Shown: positions 22,871 to 31,034, numbered from the stretch's first letter. The stretch: DNA of 46,876 nucleotides from Woeseiaceae bacterium (GCA_030066655.1 JASJBE010000068.1:1-46876), one strand, 5' to 3'. Translations and numbers: made by a program. Notes: a model not told the origin generated them from the letters alone.

Positions 22871-24967
22871 TCAGAAGCGGATGTTGGCCGACACGCGGTA
22901 ACTGCGCGGTGTGCCCGGTTGTACCCAGACTTCAGCATACGAGTTGGTGTAATACTCTTCATCGAACAAGTTATGTACCTCAGCTGTTAGGCCTAGAGAC
23001 TCAGAGAAGTCATAGCTCGCAGCGACTCGCACCGTGGTGTAGCTCGGCAGCCTGAAGGTTGGATCGCCGAACTCGCCACTCCTGTCATCGACGTAAATCA
23101 GACCACCAATCAGCGTCAATTCTTTGCCAGCTAGTTGAGTCTGCTGGGCAAGTTGCAGGCTTAACTGGTTTTCAGGGACGTTCAGCAGATCTGATCCCGC
23201 AGGAATGAAGGCAAAAGAGATAAAGTCCGTGTAGTCGTTTTTGGTTTCAGCATCTACGTATGCATACGATAACCACATGCTAAGGGTGTCGGTGACGTTT
23301 CCTGTCAGATCAAACTCGAAACCCTGGCTTGCCGCTTTGCCTACCGCTGTGGGATTGAAATCCGCATCAAATGTCGCGATGTTGGAATGCTCAAGATCAA
23401 AGATCGGGAACGTACCCACCAGCGCACCGTCATTAAGCGCAAACTTTACTCCGATTTCCGTCGATTCTGCGATGTTGGGTTCCAAACCGTTCTCATCGGT
23501 GGCGCCTGAAAGCGGGCGGAAGTTTTCACCGTATGCCGCATAGATTGATAGTGTGTCTGTTGCCTTGTAAACGACACCAACCTGTGGGCTCACCTGGCTC
23601 TTAGAATAACGAGAGGTGCTGTCTGAAAGGCGATTATTGAGCCGTTGTTCATAATCATCAAAACGAGCGCCGAGCCGAATATCGAATTTCTCAGTCAGAC
23701 TAATCTGATCCTGAACGAAAAAACCGACGGACTCCTGCGTTTCCACTCGGTCGATTTGCGGTGCCAGTTCGAGGCCGGAAACCGGGGAGTTTCCATAGAC
23801 CGGGTTAAAAATATTTATGCTCTGATCGGTTGTTCTGTCTCGAAACGCGATCTGATCATTTTCAAATTCGTCAACATCGACACCTGCAATAATGCGATGC
23901 TCTATTCCGCCAACGTAGAAGCTTCCACTCAGCTCCGCCCGAAACACCTGGTAAGTCGCATCATAGTCTCGATCTCGGCTAAATCGACCGAAGTTTCCGT
24001 CGATATCCGGGGCGCCAAAACCATTCTCTGATGCCAGCCCATCGAGGGAGGTATCACGATAGTTGAAACCAACGAGGGCGCTCCAGTCGTCACTCAATTC
24101 ATGTTGGTACTCCAGCTGATGGCCGAGCACATCCGTGTCAATCGGACCATAACTGGGCTCGCCGAGGAAACGGCTCTCAGGGATCCGGCCTAGCTGGTCA
24201 TCGATGCCGATCACGCCGCGATCGAAAGGTGTTTCCTGAGCACTGTATTCCATTTCATAGATGAGTTGGCTTTCATTGCTGATTCGCCAGGCAAGCGATG
24301 GGCTGAACGCCAGCTTCTCGGTTTCTACAGTATCCCTAAAACTCTCAGCATCCTCATAAGCGCCAACAAGGCGAATTGCAACAGCATCGGACAAGGGGGC
24401 GGTGTAGTCAAAATCGGCACGGTAGGTACTAAAACTCCCTGCAGAGACCCTGAATTCTCCAGCCGTGTCAAAGGTGGGTCGCTTGGTTACCAGGTTCACG
24501 GTACCTCCAGGCTCACCGCGCCCAAACAAAGCGGCACGTGGGCCCTTTAGCACTTCAACGGATTCGATACCGGACAGGTCCCTGGAGCCGCCGAAACCGC
24601 GACCGGCGTTAAAGCCGTTCACGAGGTAATTACTCGGCAGGTTTTCATCGCCAACAAAACCACGAATCGCGAAGCTGTTCCAGAGACCACCGAAATTGTT
24701 CTGCCTGGCTACGGAAGCCGACAAATCCAGAGCCTGGACGAGGTCGATAGAACCCGCATTGCGTAAGGTTTCGGCATCGATCTTCAACTCGGCTTGCGGC
24801 GTTTCAAACAGATCGAATTCTCCCTGGTAGGCCTGCCGCGTGCCGACAACCGTAATGTTGTCAATGTCCGAGTTGTCTGCATCGGCAGATTGCGCTGAAA
24901 CGGGGTTAGCCCAAAGGACGATAGTCGAAGCGCCCACAATTAGCGGAACGCATAGTCTGTTGTTCAT
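22871..24967 (-). CDS. TonB-dependent siderophore-type outer membrane receptor
   Basis: About 698 residues. Sec signal peptide (LIVGASTIVLWANPVSAQ), then a TonB-box-like ITVVGTRQ, the plug domain (SIDLVQALDLSASVARQNN, IRGF, GIESVEVLKGPRAALFGRGEPGGTVNLVTKRP) and a 22-strand barrel ending in the C-terminal aromatic residue of RVSANIRF. GPRAALFGRGEPGGTVN is the signature of the ferrichrome/siderophore receptor class. The ATG at 24967 has AGGAG about 5 nt upstream; 12 further codons upstream are in frame but less likely. It leads an operon with an ABC-2 exporter, an unusual pairing of outer membrane import with inner membrane export genes. Confidence 0.93.
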   Translation of the reverse strand: MNNRLCVPLIVGASTIVLWANPVSAQSADADNSDIDNITVVGTRQAYQGEFDLFETPQAELKIDAETLRNAGSIDLVQALDLSASVARQNNFGGLWNSFAIRGFVGDENLPSNYLVNGFNAGRGFGGSRDLSGIESVEVLKGPRAALFGRGEPGGTVNLVTKRPTFDTAGEFRVSAGSFSTYRADFDYTAPLSDAVAIRLVGAYEDAESFRDTVETEKLAFSPSLAWRISNESQLIYEMEYSAQETPFDRGVIGIDDQLGRIPESRFLGEPSYGPIDTDVLGHQLEYQHELSDDWSALVGFNYRDTSLDGLASENGFGAPDIDGNFGRFSRDRDYDATYQVFRAELSGSFYVGGIEHRIIAGVDVDEFENDQIAFRDRTTDQSINIFNPVYGNSPVSGLELAPQIDRVETQESVGFFVQDQISLTEKFDIRLGARFDDYEQRLNNRLSDSTSRYSKSQVSPQVGVVYKATDTLSIYAAYGENFRPLSGATDENGLEPNIAESTEIGVKFALNDGALVGTFPIFDLEHSNIATFDADFNPTAVGKAASQGFEFDLTGNVTDTLSMWLSYAYVDAETKNDYTDFISFAFIPAGSDLLNVPENQLSLQLAQQTQLAGKELTLIGGLIYVDDRSGEFGDPTFRLPSYTTVRVAASYDFSESLGLTAEVHNLFDEEYYTNSYAEVWVQPGTPRSYRVSANIRF

Positions 24968-25084
24968 GAGAATCTCCTGACGGAATCGGCTTGGTAAAGA
25001 CAAGCGCCCAGACGGCTCTCTTCTGCCGCTACGGCTTGGCGAATCGACCTGCCGAATTGGCGGTCGCGAATGGAATAGAAGAAA

Positions 25085-25100
25085 CGATTAACGTTATAAC
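25085..25100 (-). promoter_or_regulatory. AT-rich palindrome upstream of the receptor operon
   Basis: GTTATAAC (25093-25100), inside a wider AT-rich stretch, about 125 bp before the receptor start. It could supply the -10 region of the minus-strand promoter. No classical Fur box is visible. Low certainty. Confidence 0.3.
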
Positions 25101-25145
25101 ATAACAGTGTAGTGCGGGAGAAGTTCCGAACTGCGGAATTGCCAC

Positions 25146-25316
25146 AGTCGCCCATAAGTCGTTCTCCTCGGGTGTTTTTCCACTGGCATTAACGCCTTGG
25201 TACGACGCGAAGATGAATAGAAAATCATTGAAAACAGATACTTGGGCGCGAGTTAGTCGATCGGAGGATTTCCTGAGTTATTGCTGGAGCGTTTCAATTC
25301 CACCCATCGCCACCAA
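25146..25316 (+). mobile_element. conserved non-coding element end F with tRNA 3'-end copy
   Basis: Homologous to the element end at 17552-17721 from AGTCGCCCATAAGTCG through CCACTGGCAT, TAGAAAAT, TTGAAAACAG and AGGATTTCCTGAG to the core TTCAATTCCACCCATCGCCA (25293-25316). The final 71 bases start GGCG and end CGCC-ACCA, so relative to copy D one acceptor-like pair has changed from T-A to C-G. This is the rightmost tRNA 3'-end copy, thus the outer boundary of the array. Only a weak hairpin follows it, unlike the other copies. Confidence 0.7.
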
Positions 25317-25419
25317 CCCAGGAAAAGGCTCCGGTCGTGCAGCCATTTCCATTCAAGCAAGAAAGATCAATCCGCGCTGCACGTACGCGCTATACATTGG
25401 TGCCAGGCCATCGCCAATT

Positions 25420-27483
25420 TCAGAATTGGCCAGACAAGGTTAGAACGACCTCCAGGCCGCTGCGCCGCGTACGATCTTCGACGAACCGAATCAGTTCCGT
25501 GGCACGGCTTCCCACATACACGGCCCTCGATCTCTGCCTCGGCTCATCCAGGACGTTGTTGGCATCCAGCCGCAATCGTGTTTTTTCGCTGAATGCCAGT
25601 GCTGCGAAGACCGATACTTCCACGTAGTCGAAGTCCTTCTCGAGCTCGTCGAAGCCAAAGAAGAACTCGCTTGTTCGATGGCGTAGCTTGACTCCATAGT
25701 CGATACCAATCGAGCTTATTGCCTGTCGGTATTCGAGGTCGACTCTGAAATCCCGCTCGTTCGACAATCGGCGTTCGCCAAGCGTGACGGGATCGGTGAC
25801 CTTCGATTTCTGTGCGCGCAAGTCGAAGTCCAGGTAGGCGTTCTGCCACGGCAGGAATGATAGTGGTGTCGTCCCATTCATCGTGAAGCCAAACACGCTC
25901 GCACTGCCAATATTACCCGGAACTTCGGAGTTGTCTGTCAGCGGGAGCAGATCCTGAACATCGGTTATGCGCTCGCCGAAAATACCCGTTCGAATAGATC
26001 TGTCGTTGCCGATTCGCCTCTCGTACTCGGCAGACAGTCGCCATCTCTGATCGGGCTCGAGATCTGGATTGCCGAACTCGAATTCATCGTCATCGAAATC
26101 GTTGGAACTTACGAAATCGGCGAAATTCAGCTGGCCAACAGTCTGCTCCAGTCGAACGCGCCATTGCGTATCGTTCGCCGTATCGATTGTCAGGGCCAGC
26201 CGAGGTTTTACGAATACAAACTGGCGCGTCTTCTCCACATCGCCATCCTGAGAGATCTCGGATGCCTCGATGGTCAAGCGAGAATCAAGCCGCACTCGAT
26301 CAGCGATGGGCATCGAAAAAGAGACGAACCCCTCGACACGCCGTTCGTCTACACGTGTATTGGCGCCAGGAGTGTCAATCGGTACCTCACCATTCCCATC
26401 GTCTTCAAATAACGACAACGTGTTGTCTACAAAGGTCTCACCGTACTCCAGGCCGTAGCGAGTCAAACTGTCGTTTTCTGCTCTGTGATCGATCGACACT
26501 GCCAGTATCGTCTCCCCGGTTGCTCGATCCGTTTCTGATCTGTCTGAAAGCCCCTCGGGCTCCAGCACACGGGTGGATGACTCACGAAACTCCTCCCGAT
26601 CAACCAGCAAGAGCGCGCGTACGCTTGATGACCTGGAGGCCGAGTATTCAAACTGGGTCGATACTTCGAAGCGGTCATAAGGAACCACGTCTGATCGAGT
26701 CTGCACAGTTCGTGAGTCCTGCGTTGATGTGCGTTCCGAGCGTTCCATCGAACGTTCGGTACCGGATCGCGACTCGCCGTTGATACCAAGGACGCCGCCA
26801 AACACGTCCGAGAACTTGGCCGATGCGAAAACTGTCGTATAGCGGTCACGTGAAGTCTGATTTTCCGTTCGCTGTTCGACAGTCTGCGCACCTGTGTTGA
26901 CGAGTTCGGGTCCTTCGGACCCAGCACGTAGGTTGCCAGCCTGTAATCCCAGGTTGAAGCTCGACGAATCGAAGACGCGCAGGGCGGACATTGATACTTC
27001 GCTGGAGGAATGTCCCAGTCTGTTGGAGGCGCCCAGCAACTCGTATGTAATCGTCCGTCGGTCCGGTGATTCAATCAGCACTACATCGAGAATCGACGTG
27101 TGAGTCGTGCTGCCGAGCAACTCTACCGAACCACTCGCGAGAGCGACGTGGCGGACTGCGGATGCCGGAATTTGAGACAGGATCTCCGTCAGGCTTCGGC
27201 TCTTCGCTACCGGTCTCTCGCCGTTGAGCAAGACGTTCCCCGCGGTTGCCTCGAAACCGCGGACCGAGCGTCCCTCATCCAGCACGAATCCGGGCACGTT
27301 GAGAACAATATCTAATGCCGAGACTACGTTGAACTTGTCAAAATACGGTCGGTTGAACTGCAGCGAGTCCTGCGAGTCTTCATGTTCCACGGGCGCTTGA
27401 TCAGCGAGACTGGCCTGGGCGCCCAGCAACAATAGGCAACCCAGTGCAATCCACTTCTTCCTGTCTGCTGTGGCTTTGTTCAT
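25420..27483 (-). CDS. TonB-dependent receptor-like outer membrane protein with plug domain
   Basis: About 687 residues. Signal peptide (WIALGCLLLLGAQASLAD), a compact plug domain (VVSALDIVLNVPGFVLDEGRS, VRGFEATAGNVLLNGERPV, ILSQIPASAVRHVALASG) and a long barrel with alternating amphipathic strands ending LTLSGQF, the terminal aromatic typical of BAM substrates. No clear TonB box is seen. The plug resembles the uncharacterised receptors common in Caulobacter and sphingomonads. The start at 27483 gives the best signal peptide; a GTG at 27513 is possible. It is divergent from the membrane-bound regulator at 27706. Its stop lies about 100 bp beyond the last tRNA 3'-end copy, so it is probably resident chromosome rather than cargo. 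Confidence 0.85.
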   Translation of the reverse strand: MNKATADRKKWIALGCLLLLGAQASLADQAPVEHEDSQDSLQFNRPYFDKFNVVSALDIVLNVPGFVLDEGRSVRGFEATAGNVLLNGERPVAKSRSLTEILSQIPASAVRHVALASGSVELLGSTTHTSILDVVLIESPDRRTITYELLGASNRLGHSSSEVSMSALRVFDSSSFNLGLQAGNLRAGSEGPELVNTGAQTVEQRTENQTSRDRYTTVFASAKFSDVFGGVLGINGESRSGTERSMERSERTSTQDSRTVQTRSDVVPYDRFEVSTQFEYSASRSSSVRALLLVDREEFRESSTRVLEPEGLSDRSETDRATGETILAVSIDHRAENDSLTRYGLEYGETFVDNTLSLFEDDGNGEVPIDTPGANTRVDERRVEGFVSFSMPIADRVRLDSRLTIEASEISQDGDVEKTRQFVFVKPRLALTIDTANDTQWRVRLEQTVGQLNFADFVSSNDFDDDEFEFGNPDLEPDQRWRLSAEYERRIGNDRSIRTGIFGERITDVQDLLPLTDNSEVPGNIGSASVFGFTMNGTTPLSFLPWQNAYLDFDLRAQKSKVTDPVTLGERRLSNERDFRVDLEYRQAISSIGIDYGVKLRHRTSEFFFGFDELEKDFDYVEVSVFAALAFSEKTRLRLDANNVLDEPRQRSRAVYVGSRATELIRFVEDRTRRSGLEVVLTLSGQF

Positions 27484-27705
27484 GGCAAGCCATTTTTTCG
27501 GCTGCACGGGCACCGCTCAACGAACTTTCGCTGAATTCTCCTGACATCTTTCTAACATCAACGGCTTACGCTCGATGTCGATTAGAATTCACTTGAAGGT
27601 GGTGTGAGGTTTCGGCTAGTTTGACTTCTGGTGGGTTGCCGGCAAGCAATACGGAGTCCGGGTTTTGTTCAAGAGTCTCGCCAGTCGTGAGCAGGAGCAT
27701 TGGAA

Positions 27706-28389
27706 ATGCCAGTGAAGCCTCGGTTTCTTCAGATCGGCGATATGCAATTCAACCCGGCGGACTGGACGTTAAGCCGGTCGGGTAAACGGCTCCCGCTGAC
27801 ACGACAGTCCGGCCAGTTGCTCGGTTATCTCATAGAGAACCGCGACAGAACCGTACCAAGAGACGAGCTGATAGAGCGGTTCTGGTCGCTCGATAGTATT
27901 GGTGCCGACGATCGTCTGAACACCTGCGTTCGCAGAATTCGGTCGGTTATCGATGCAAATGCCAGCACCGACTCATTGATCGAGACGAGGCCCCGAGTTG
28001 GGTACCAATTTGTTGGCGATGTCGTGGAACCCTTCAGCCGTTCTGAACGCACGCCGAAAGCAACGGGCAACCTTAAGTGGTGGATCGGTGGTGCACTCGG
28101 GTCGACGGCCGTCGTCGCCGTGGTCTCCGTGATCGTCAGCGGGTGGCCATCGCCTCCGGCGGCAACGAGCGGGTCGGTTTATCGCAATGACGGCTATCGA
28201 CTGGACAAATCGGGCACATTGAAATCAAGTTGCGATTTCGAGTTCGAAGGCGGCCCGGGTTGGTGTGACATCAAGGGTGAAGGCATTGTGACGTTCTCGT
28301 ATCGGGACCGGTTCCTGCTTCGAGTGGAAGTCACGCCCACGAGGGACGTACGCTGCGAGCTTGGCGATGGCGAGGTCTCCTGCAGCTAA
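27706..28389 (+). CDS. CadC/ToxR-type membrane-anchored transcriptional regulator with small periplasmic domain
   Basis: About 227 residues. An OmpR/PhoB-type winged helix occupies residues 1-105 (FNPADWTLSRSGKRLPLTRQ, then LLGYLIENRDRTVPRDELIE and ETRPRVGYQFVG). A single transmembrane helix follows (WWIGGALGSTAVVAVVSVIVS, about residues 125-145), then a periplasmic domain of only about 75 residues containing four cysteines (SSCDFEF, GWCDI, VRCEL, VSCS). This is the ToxR/CadC layout with an unusually short sensor. The ATG at 27706 lies 8 nt after AGGAG; a TTG two codons earlier is less well placed. It is divergent from the receptor-like gene, its probable target. The four-cysteine domain suggests two disulfides and perhaps redox sensing (inference). 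Confidence 0.88.
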   Translation: MPVKPRFLQIGDMQFNPADWTLSRSGKRLPLTRQSGQLLGYLIENRDRTVPRDELIERFWSLDSIGADDRLNTCVRRIRSVIDANASTDSLIETRPRVGYQFVGDVVEPFSRSERTPKATGNLKWWIGGALGSTAVVAVVSVIVSGWPSPPAATSGSVYRNDGYRLDKSGTLKSSCDFEFEGGPGWCDIKGEGIVTFSYRDRFLLRVEVTPTRDVRCELGDGEVSCS

Positions 28390-28411
28390 GAAACGGGTTT
28401 TCAGCCGGCGG

Positions 28412-29233
28412 TCACTGAAGTCGCTCCTGATGTGCATCGCCGAGTTCGACAATCGCCTTGTTCTCAAGAATCGATTTGTTCGGGTACGCAGCGCCACGGG
28501 CGCTAACCTCCAGCATTGACCGACCAATCGACTCCGCCGCGACTGCCATCTTGATAGGGCTGAGAATGGCATAGCCAATGCGATGTCCGATGTGTGCCTC
28601 CGATTCGGTGGGCAGGATGACCGCCGGACGATACGAGATCACTCGCAGGTTGGCGTCGGCCGCCAGGTTCGCAAGTTCGCTTTCAGCAAGCGCTTTCTCA
28701 CGAGCCCACATCATTCGCGAATTGGCTTTCGCACCACTGCCGCTGACGTAGTGAAATGAAGCACCGTCCTGACTGCCGACGCTTAGCCAGGCAGTCACGA
28801 ATCGTAAGGGATAGTCCCGGTGAATCTCGCGGTAGGTCTCCTCGTCCATCCCCACCGCGCTCAGCCCGATGGCCCAGAACACGGCATCGATATCGGCGAG
28901 CTCGTCGAGAATCGCCGAGTAATCCGAATAGTCCTTGTGGATCACCATCTTGACCTTGCCGGACGCAACGCCTGCCTCAATCCGTGGCGAAGGTCGCCGC
29001 GTAAAGACACGCACTGTATCGACGCTGGGGTCGTTGATCGCTGCCTTCAGCAGGCCGTCACCGATCGTTCCGGTGGCGCCGAAGATGGCGACTGTGCGAT
29101 GGCGGTCAGTGTTGAAATCCTGCACCGTCATGGATACCTCGTTGCCGCTGTTGATGATCAGCAGTGCAACATAAAAGACTAGTGTCGCAACGGTGATCGC
29201 GCCGGAAATCCGCTTAAACATCCTCTTCGCCAA
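28412..29233 (-). CDS. NAD(P)-binding Rossmann protein (NmrA/atypical SDR type) with N-terminal membrane anchor
   Basis: A 273-residue atypical short-chain dehydrogenase/epimerase-like protein. A basic N-terminus and one hydrophobic helix (AITVATLVFYVALLIINSG, about residues 12-30) precede the Rossmann motif AIFGATGTIGDGLL (GxxGxxG) at about residue 50. Later segments VFWAIGLSAVGM, FHYVSGSGA and VISYRPAVILP match the HTATIP2/NmrA-like group, which often lack the catalytic Tyr-Lys pair; none is clear here. The TTG at 29233 has GAGG 8 nt upstream; an ATG four codons later is an alternative. The charge pattern suggests N-in topology, which would place the Rossmann domain in the periplasm; this is odd and needs a topology test. 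Confidence 0.8.
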   Translation of the reverse strand: MAKRMFKRISGAITVATLVFYVALLIINSGNEVSMTVQDFNTDRHRTVAIFGATGTIGDGLLKAAINDPSVDTVRVFTRRPSPRIEAGVASGKVKMVIHKDYSDYSAILDELADIDAVFWAIGLSAVGMDEETYREIHRDYPLRFVTAWLSVGSQDGASFHYVSGSGAKANSRMMWAREKALAESELANLAADANLRVISYRPAVILPTESEAHIGHRIGYAILSPIKMAVAAESIGRSMLEVSARGAAYPNKSILENKAIVELGDAHQERLQ

Positions 29234-29287
29234 AAGCCAAACCTCAGGTCATTCGGCGTGAGCATACCCGACTCCGCTTCGAGGAAG

Positions 29288-30508
29288 CTATGGCGCGGCA
29301 TTGAGCCGTGTTCGAACCTTAACCTCGCCATGCAGGGTCCGGTGGACAGGGCAGCGGTCCGCGATCTCGACCATGCGTTCCCGCTGCTCTTCGGTGAGGT
29401 CGCCCTCCAGTGTGAGTACGCGTCGAAACTCGTCGACCTTTCCGGATGTCGTCTCGCAGTCTTCGCAATCAGCGGCGTGGATCTTGTCATGCGTGACTGT
29501 GACCGAGGCCGAGCGCAAGTCCAGTTTCTTGTGCCGCGCGTACATGCCCAGTGTCATCGTGGTGCACGACGCCAGTGATGCTGCGAGCAGGTCGTACGGC
29601 GTCGGACCCAGGTTCGTACCGCCGACAGAACTCGGCTCGTCGCCGACCAGGTGGTGCGGCCCGGCCTGAATATCCGTCCTGAAGCCGGGAAATTCGGTGC
29701 GAGCAACGACTTCGCCCTCGGCGGCCTGGCTCTTCTCGTCGCTATCACGCCTCTGAAGGTAGCGCGACGCCCAGGCCGCGATGACCGATCCGACATAGCT
29801 CGAGTCTTCCTCCCGGCTCAGCAGGTGGTCGGCCTGGTCGAGGCTTACGAAACTCTTGGGGTGCTTGGCGGCCGCGAAAAGCATGCTGGCGTTTTCCAGC
29901 TCCACGGTCTCGTCCAGCGGAGCGTGCAGGATCATCACGGCTTTCCTGAGGCTGCCCAGTGACTCCGGCATCGGGTGGGACTCGAGATCGTCCAGGAACT
30001 GCTTCTTGATCGTGAACGGACGCCCACCCAGTTTCACCTCTGCGATACCCTCGGCCTGCAGCGTCTCCCTGGCAGGTTCCAGTAGCTTGGCGACGTGCAC
30101 CGGTTCCGCCGGCGAGCCGATGCTGGCAACCGCTACAGCGGAGGGAACGCTATGCGCGGCCTGCAAGACGGCGGTACCGCCAAGCGAATGCCCGATTAGC
30201 AACGACGGCGCTTCGTACTCGGCGTCAAGAAAGCGTACCGCTGCCAGCAGGTCTGTGACGTTGCTTGAGAAACTCGTATCGGCAAACTCACCTTCGCTTT
30301 GCCCAAGCCCTGTGAAGTCGAACCGAAGCACCGCGAATCCAGCCTCCGTCAACGCTCGGCTGATGTTGGTCGCCGCGTGCAGGTTCTTGGAGCATGTGAA
30401 GCAATGGGCAAACAAGGCGAATGCCTGCGGTTCGCCGGTCGGCATGTCGATGATGCCGGCGAGCGAGTCGCCGGCATCGTTTTCAAACTTAACGTTGATT
30501 TTTCGCAC
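29288..30508 (-). CDS. alpha/beta hydrolase-OsmC fusion protein
   Basis: A 406-residue two-domain protein. Residues 1-255 are an alpha/beta hydrolase with nucleophile Ser108 in GHSLGG, the oxyanion segment FAHCFTCSK and a C-terminal histidine in LDQADHLLS. Residues about 265-406 are an OsmC-like peroxiredoxin domain with its two reactive cysteines in ASLASCTTMTL and ADRCPVHRTL. OsmC/Ohr proteins reduce organic hydroperoxides; the hydrolase may release acyl or ester peroxides. This fusion is known in proteobacteria. The GTG at 30508 has GGAG about 10 nt upstream. It follows grxC on the same strand by 130 bp, so a shared transcript is likely. Cytosolic. Confidence 0.93.
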   Translation of the reverse strand: MRKINVKFENDAGDSLAGIIDMPTGEPQAFALFAHCFTCSKNLHAATNISRALTEAGFAVLRFDFTGLGQSEGEFADTSFSSNVTDLLAAVRFLDAEYEAPSLLIGHSLGGTAVLQAAHSVPSAVAVASIGSPAEPVHVAKLLEPARETLQAEGIAEVKLGGRPFTIKKQFLDDLESHPMPESLGSLRKAVMILHAPLDETVELENASMLFAAAKHPKSFVSLDQADHLLSREEDSSYVGSVIAAWASRYLQRRDSDEKSQAAEGEVVARTEFPGFRTDIQAGPHHLVGDEPSSVGGTNLGPTPYDLLAASLASCTTMTLGMYARHKKLDLRSASVTVTHDKIHAADCEDCETTSGKVDEFRRVLTLEGDLTEEQRERMVEIADRCPVHRTLHGEVKVRTRLNAAP

Positions 30509-30638
30509 TATCGGATTCTCCGTGGCAGTTGGGGACGCTCGTTACCGTTCGCGGCTGAGCGCACGATCCGGTAACGATATCGCTACGGCCAGCAAGACTG
30601 CGTCTTCTTCCAAGACTAACAAGTTGAAGAGACTTCGT

Positions 30639-30905
30639 TTACGCCGCGACCGAGGCTCCGAAAAGGCGATCGAATTCGCCGCTCTGATCCAGCGCAACCA
30701 GGTCGTCGCTGCCACCGATGTGCTGCTCGCCTACGAAGATCTGCGGCACAGTCCGCCGTTGTGAACGCTCCTTCATCTCTGACTGGAGTGCTTCGTCATA
30801 GGTGACGTCGATCTCGTCGTAAGCGATGCCCTTGCGATCCAGCAAGGCCTTGGCGCGCGTGCAGTACGGACAATAGTTCTTGGTGTAGATCGTTACGTTG
30901 GTCAT
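30639..30905 (-). CDS. grxC: glutaredoxin 3
   Basis: An 88-residue dithiol glutaredoxin. The active site is CPYC (residues 12-15, NYCPYCTRAK), followed by the glutathione-binding TVPQIFVGEQHIGGSDDL (cis-Pro and GG motifs). Length and motifs are those of GrxC, which reduces protein and glutathione disulfides. It is encoded upstream of the hydrolase-OsmC gene and divergent from an AraC-family regulator, so these three genes look like one redox-response module. Confidence 0.97.
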   Translation of the reverse strand: MTNVTIYTKNYCPYCTRAKALLDRKGIAYDEIDVTYDEALQSEMKERSQRRTVPQIFVGEQHIGGSDDLVALDQSGEFDRLFGASVAA

Positions 30906-30972
30906 GGTCTGTCTCCGTTGTTTCAGGTTGTCGTAACGATAAGTCAGTGAGAGGATACTTTCGATATCTAAA

Positions 30973-31030
30973 GGTATTTATTATTGGTATTGATCGTCTA
31001 TACTAGACAGCTCACGTAGACGATAGGTAT
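30973..31030. promoter_or_regulatory. divergent control region between grxC and the AraC-family gene
   Basis: GGTATT occurs at 30973 and again 13 bp later at 30986, and GGTAT once more at 31026. A good -10 hexamer TATACT lies at 30999-31004 for the rightward gene, without a clear -35. Direct repeats about one helical turn apart suit binding by an AraC-family protein, probably the one encoded here. Confidence 0.4.
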
Positions 31031-31034
31031 CCAA

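Larger units (their letters stand above)
14385..25316 (+). mobile_element. composite tRNA-Met-anchored island array
   Basis: Six direct copies of the tRNA-Met 3' end (core TTCCACCCATCACCACCA or close variants) delimit five blocks downstream of the tRNA. Copies start at 14527 (the tRNA itself), 14738, 15616, 17699, 19362 and 25293. Blocks contain, in order: no gene, a pilin, an ABM pseudogene with LysR, a Fic gene, and a TonB/ABC operon. Base composition of the pilin and Fic blocks is visibly more AT-rich than the backbone. No integrase, transposase or phage gene is present. Duplicated tRNA 3' ends are the standard signature of tyrosine-recombinase insertion at tRNA genes; serial insertion in one site is inferred. 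Confidence 0.75.

Noticed and set aside
14385-25316. Prophage or ICE
   Set aside because: No structural, replication, integrase, relaxase or conjugation genes; blocks are too small.
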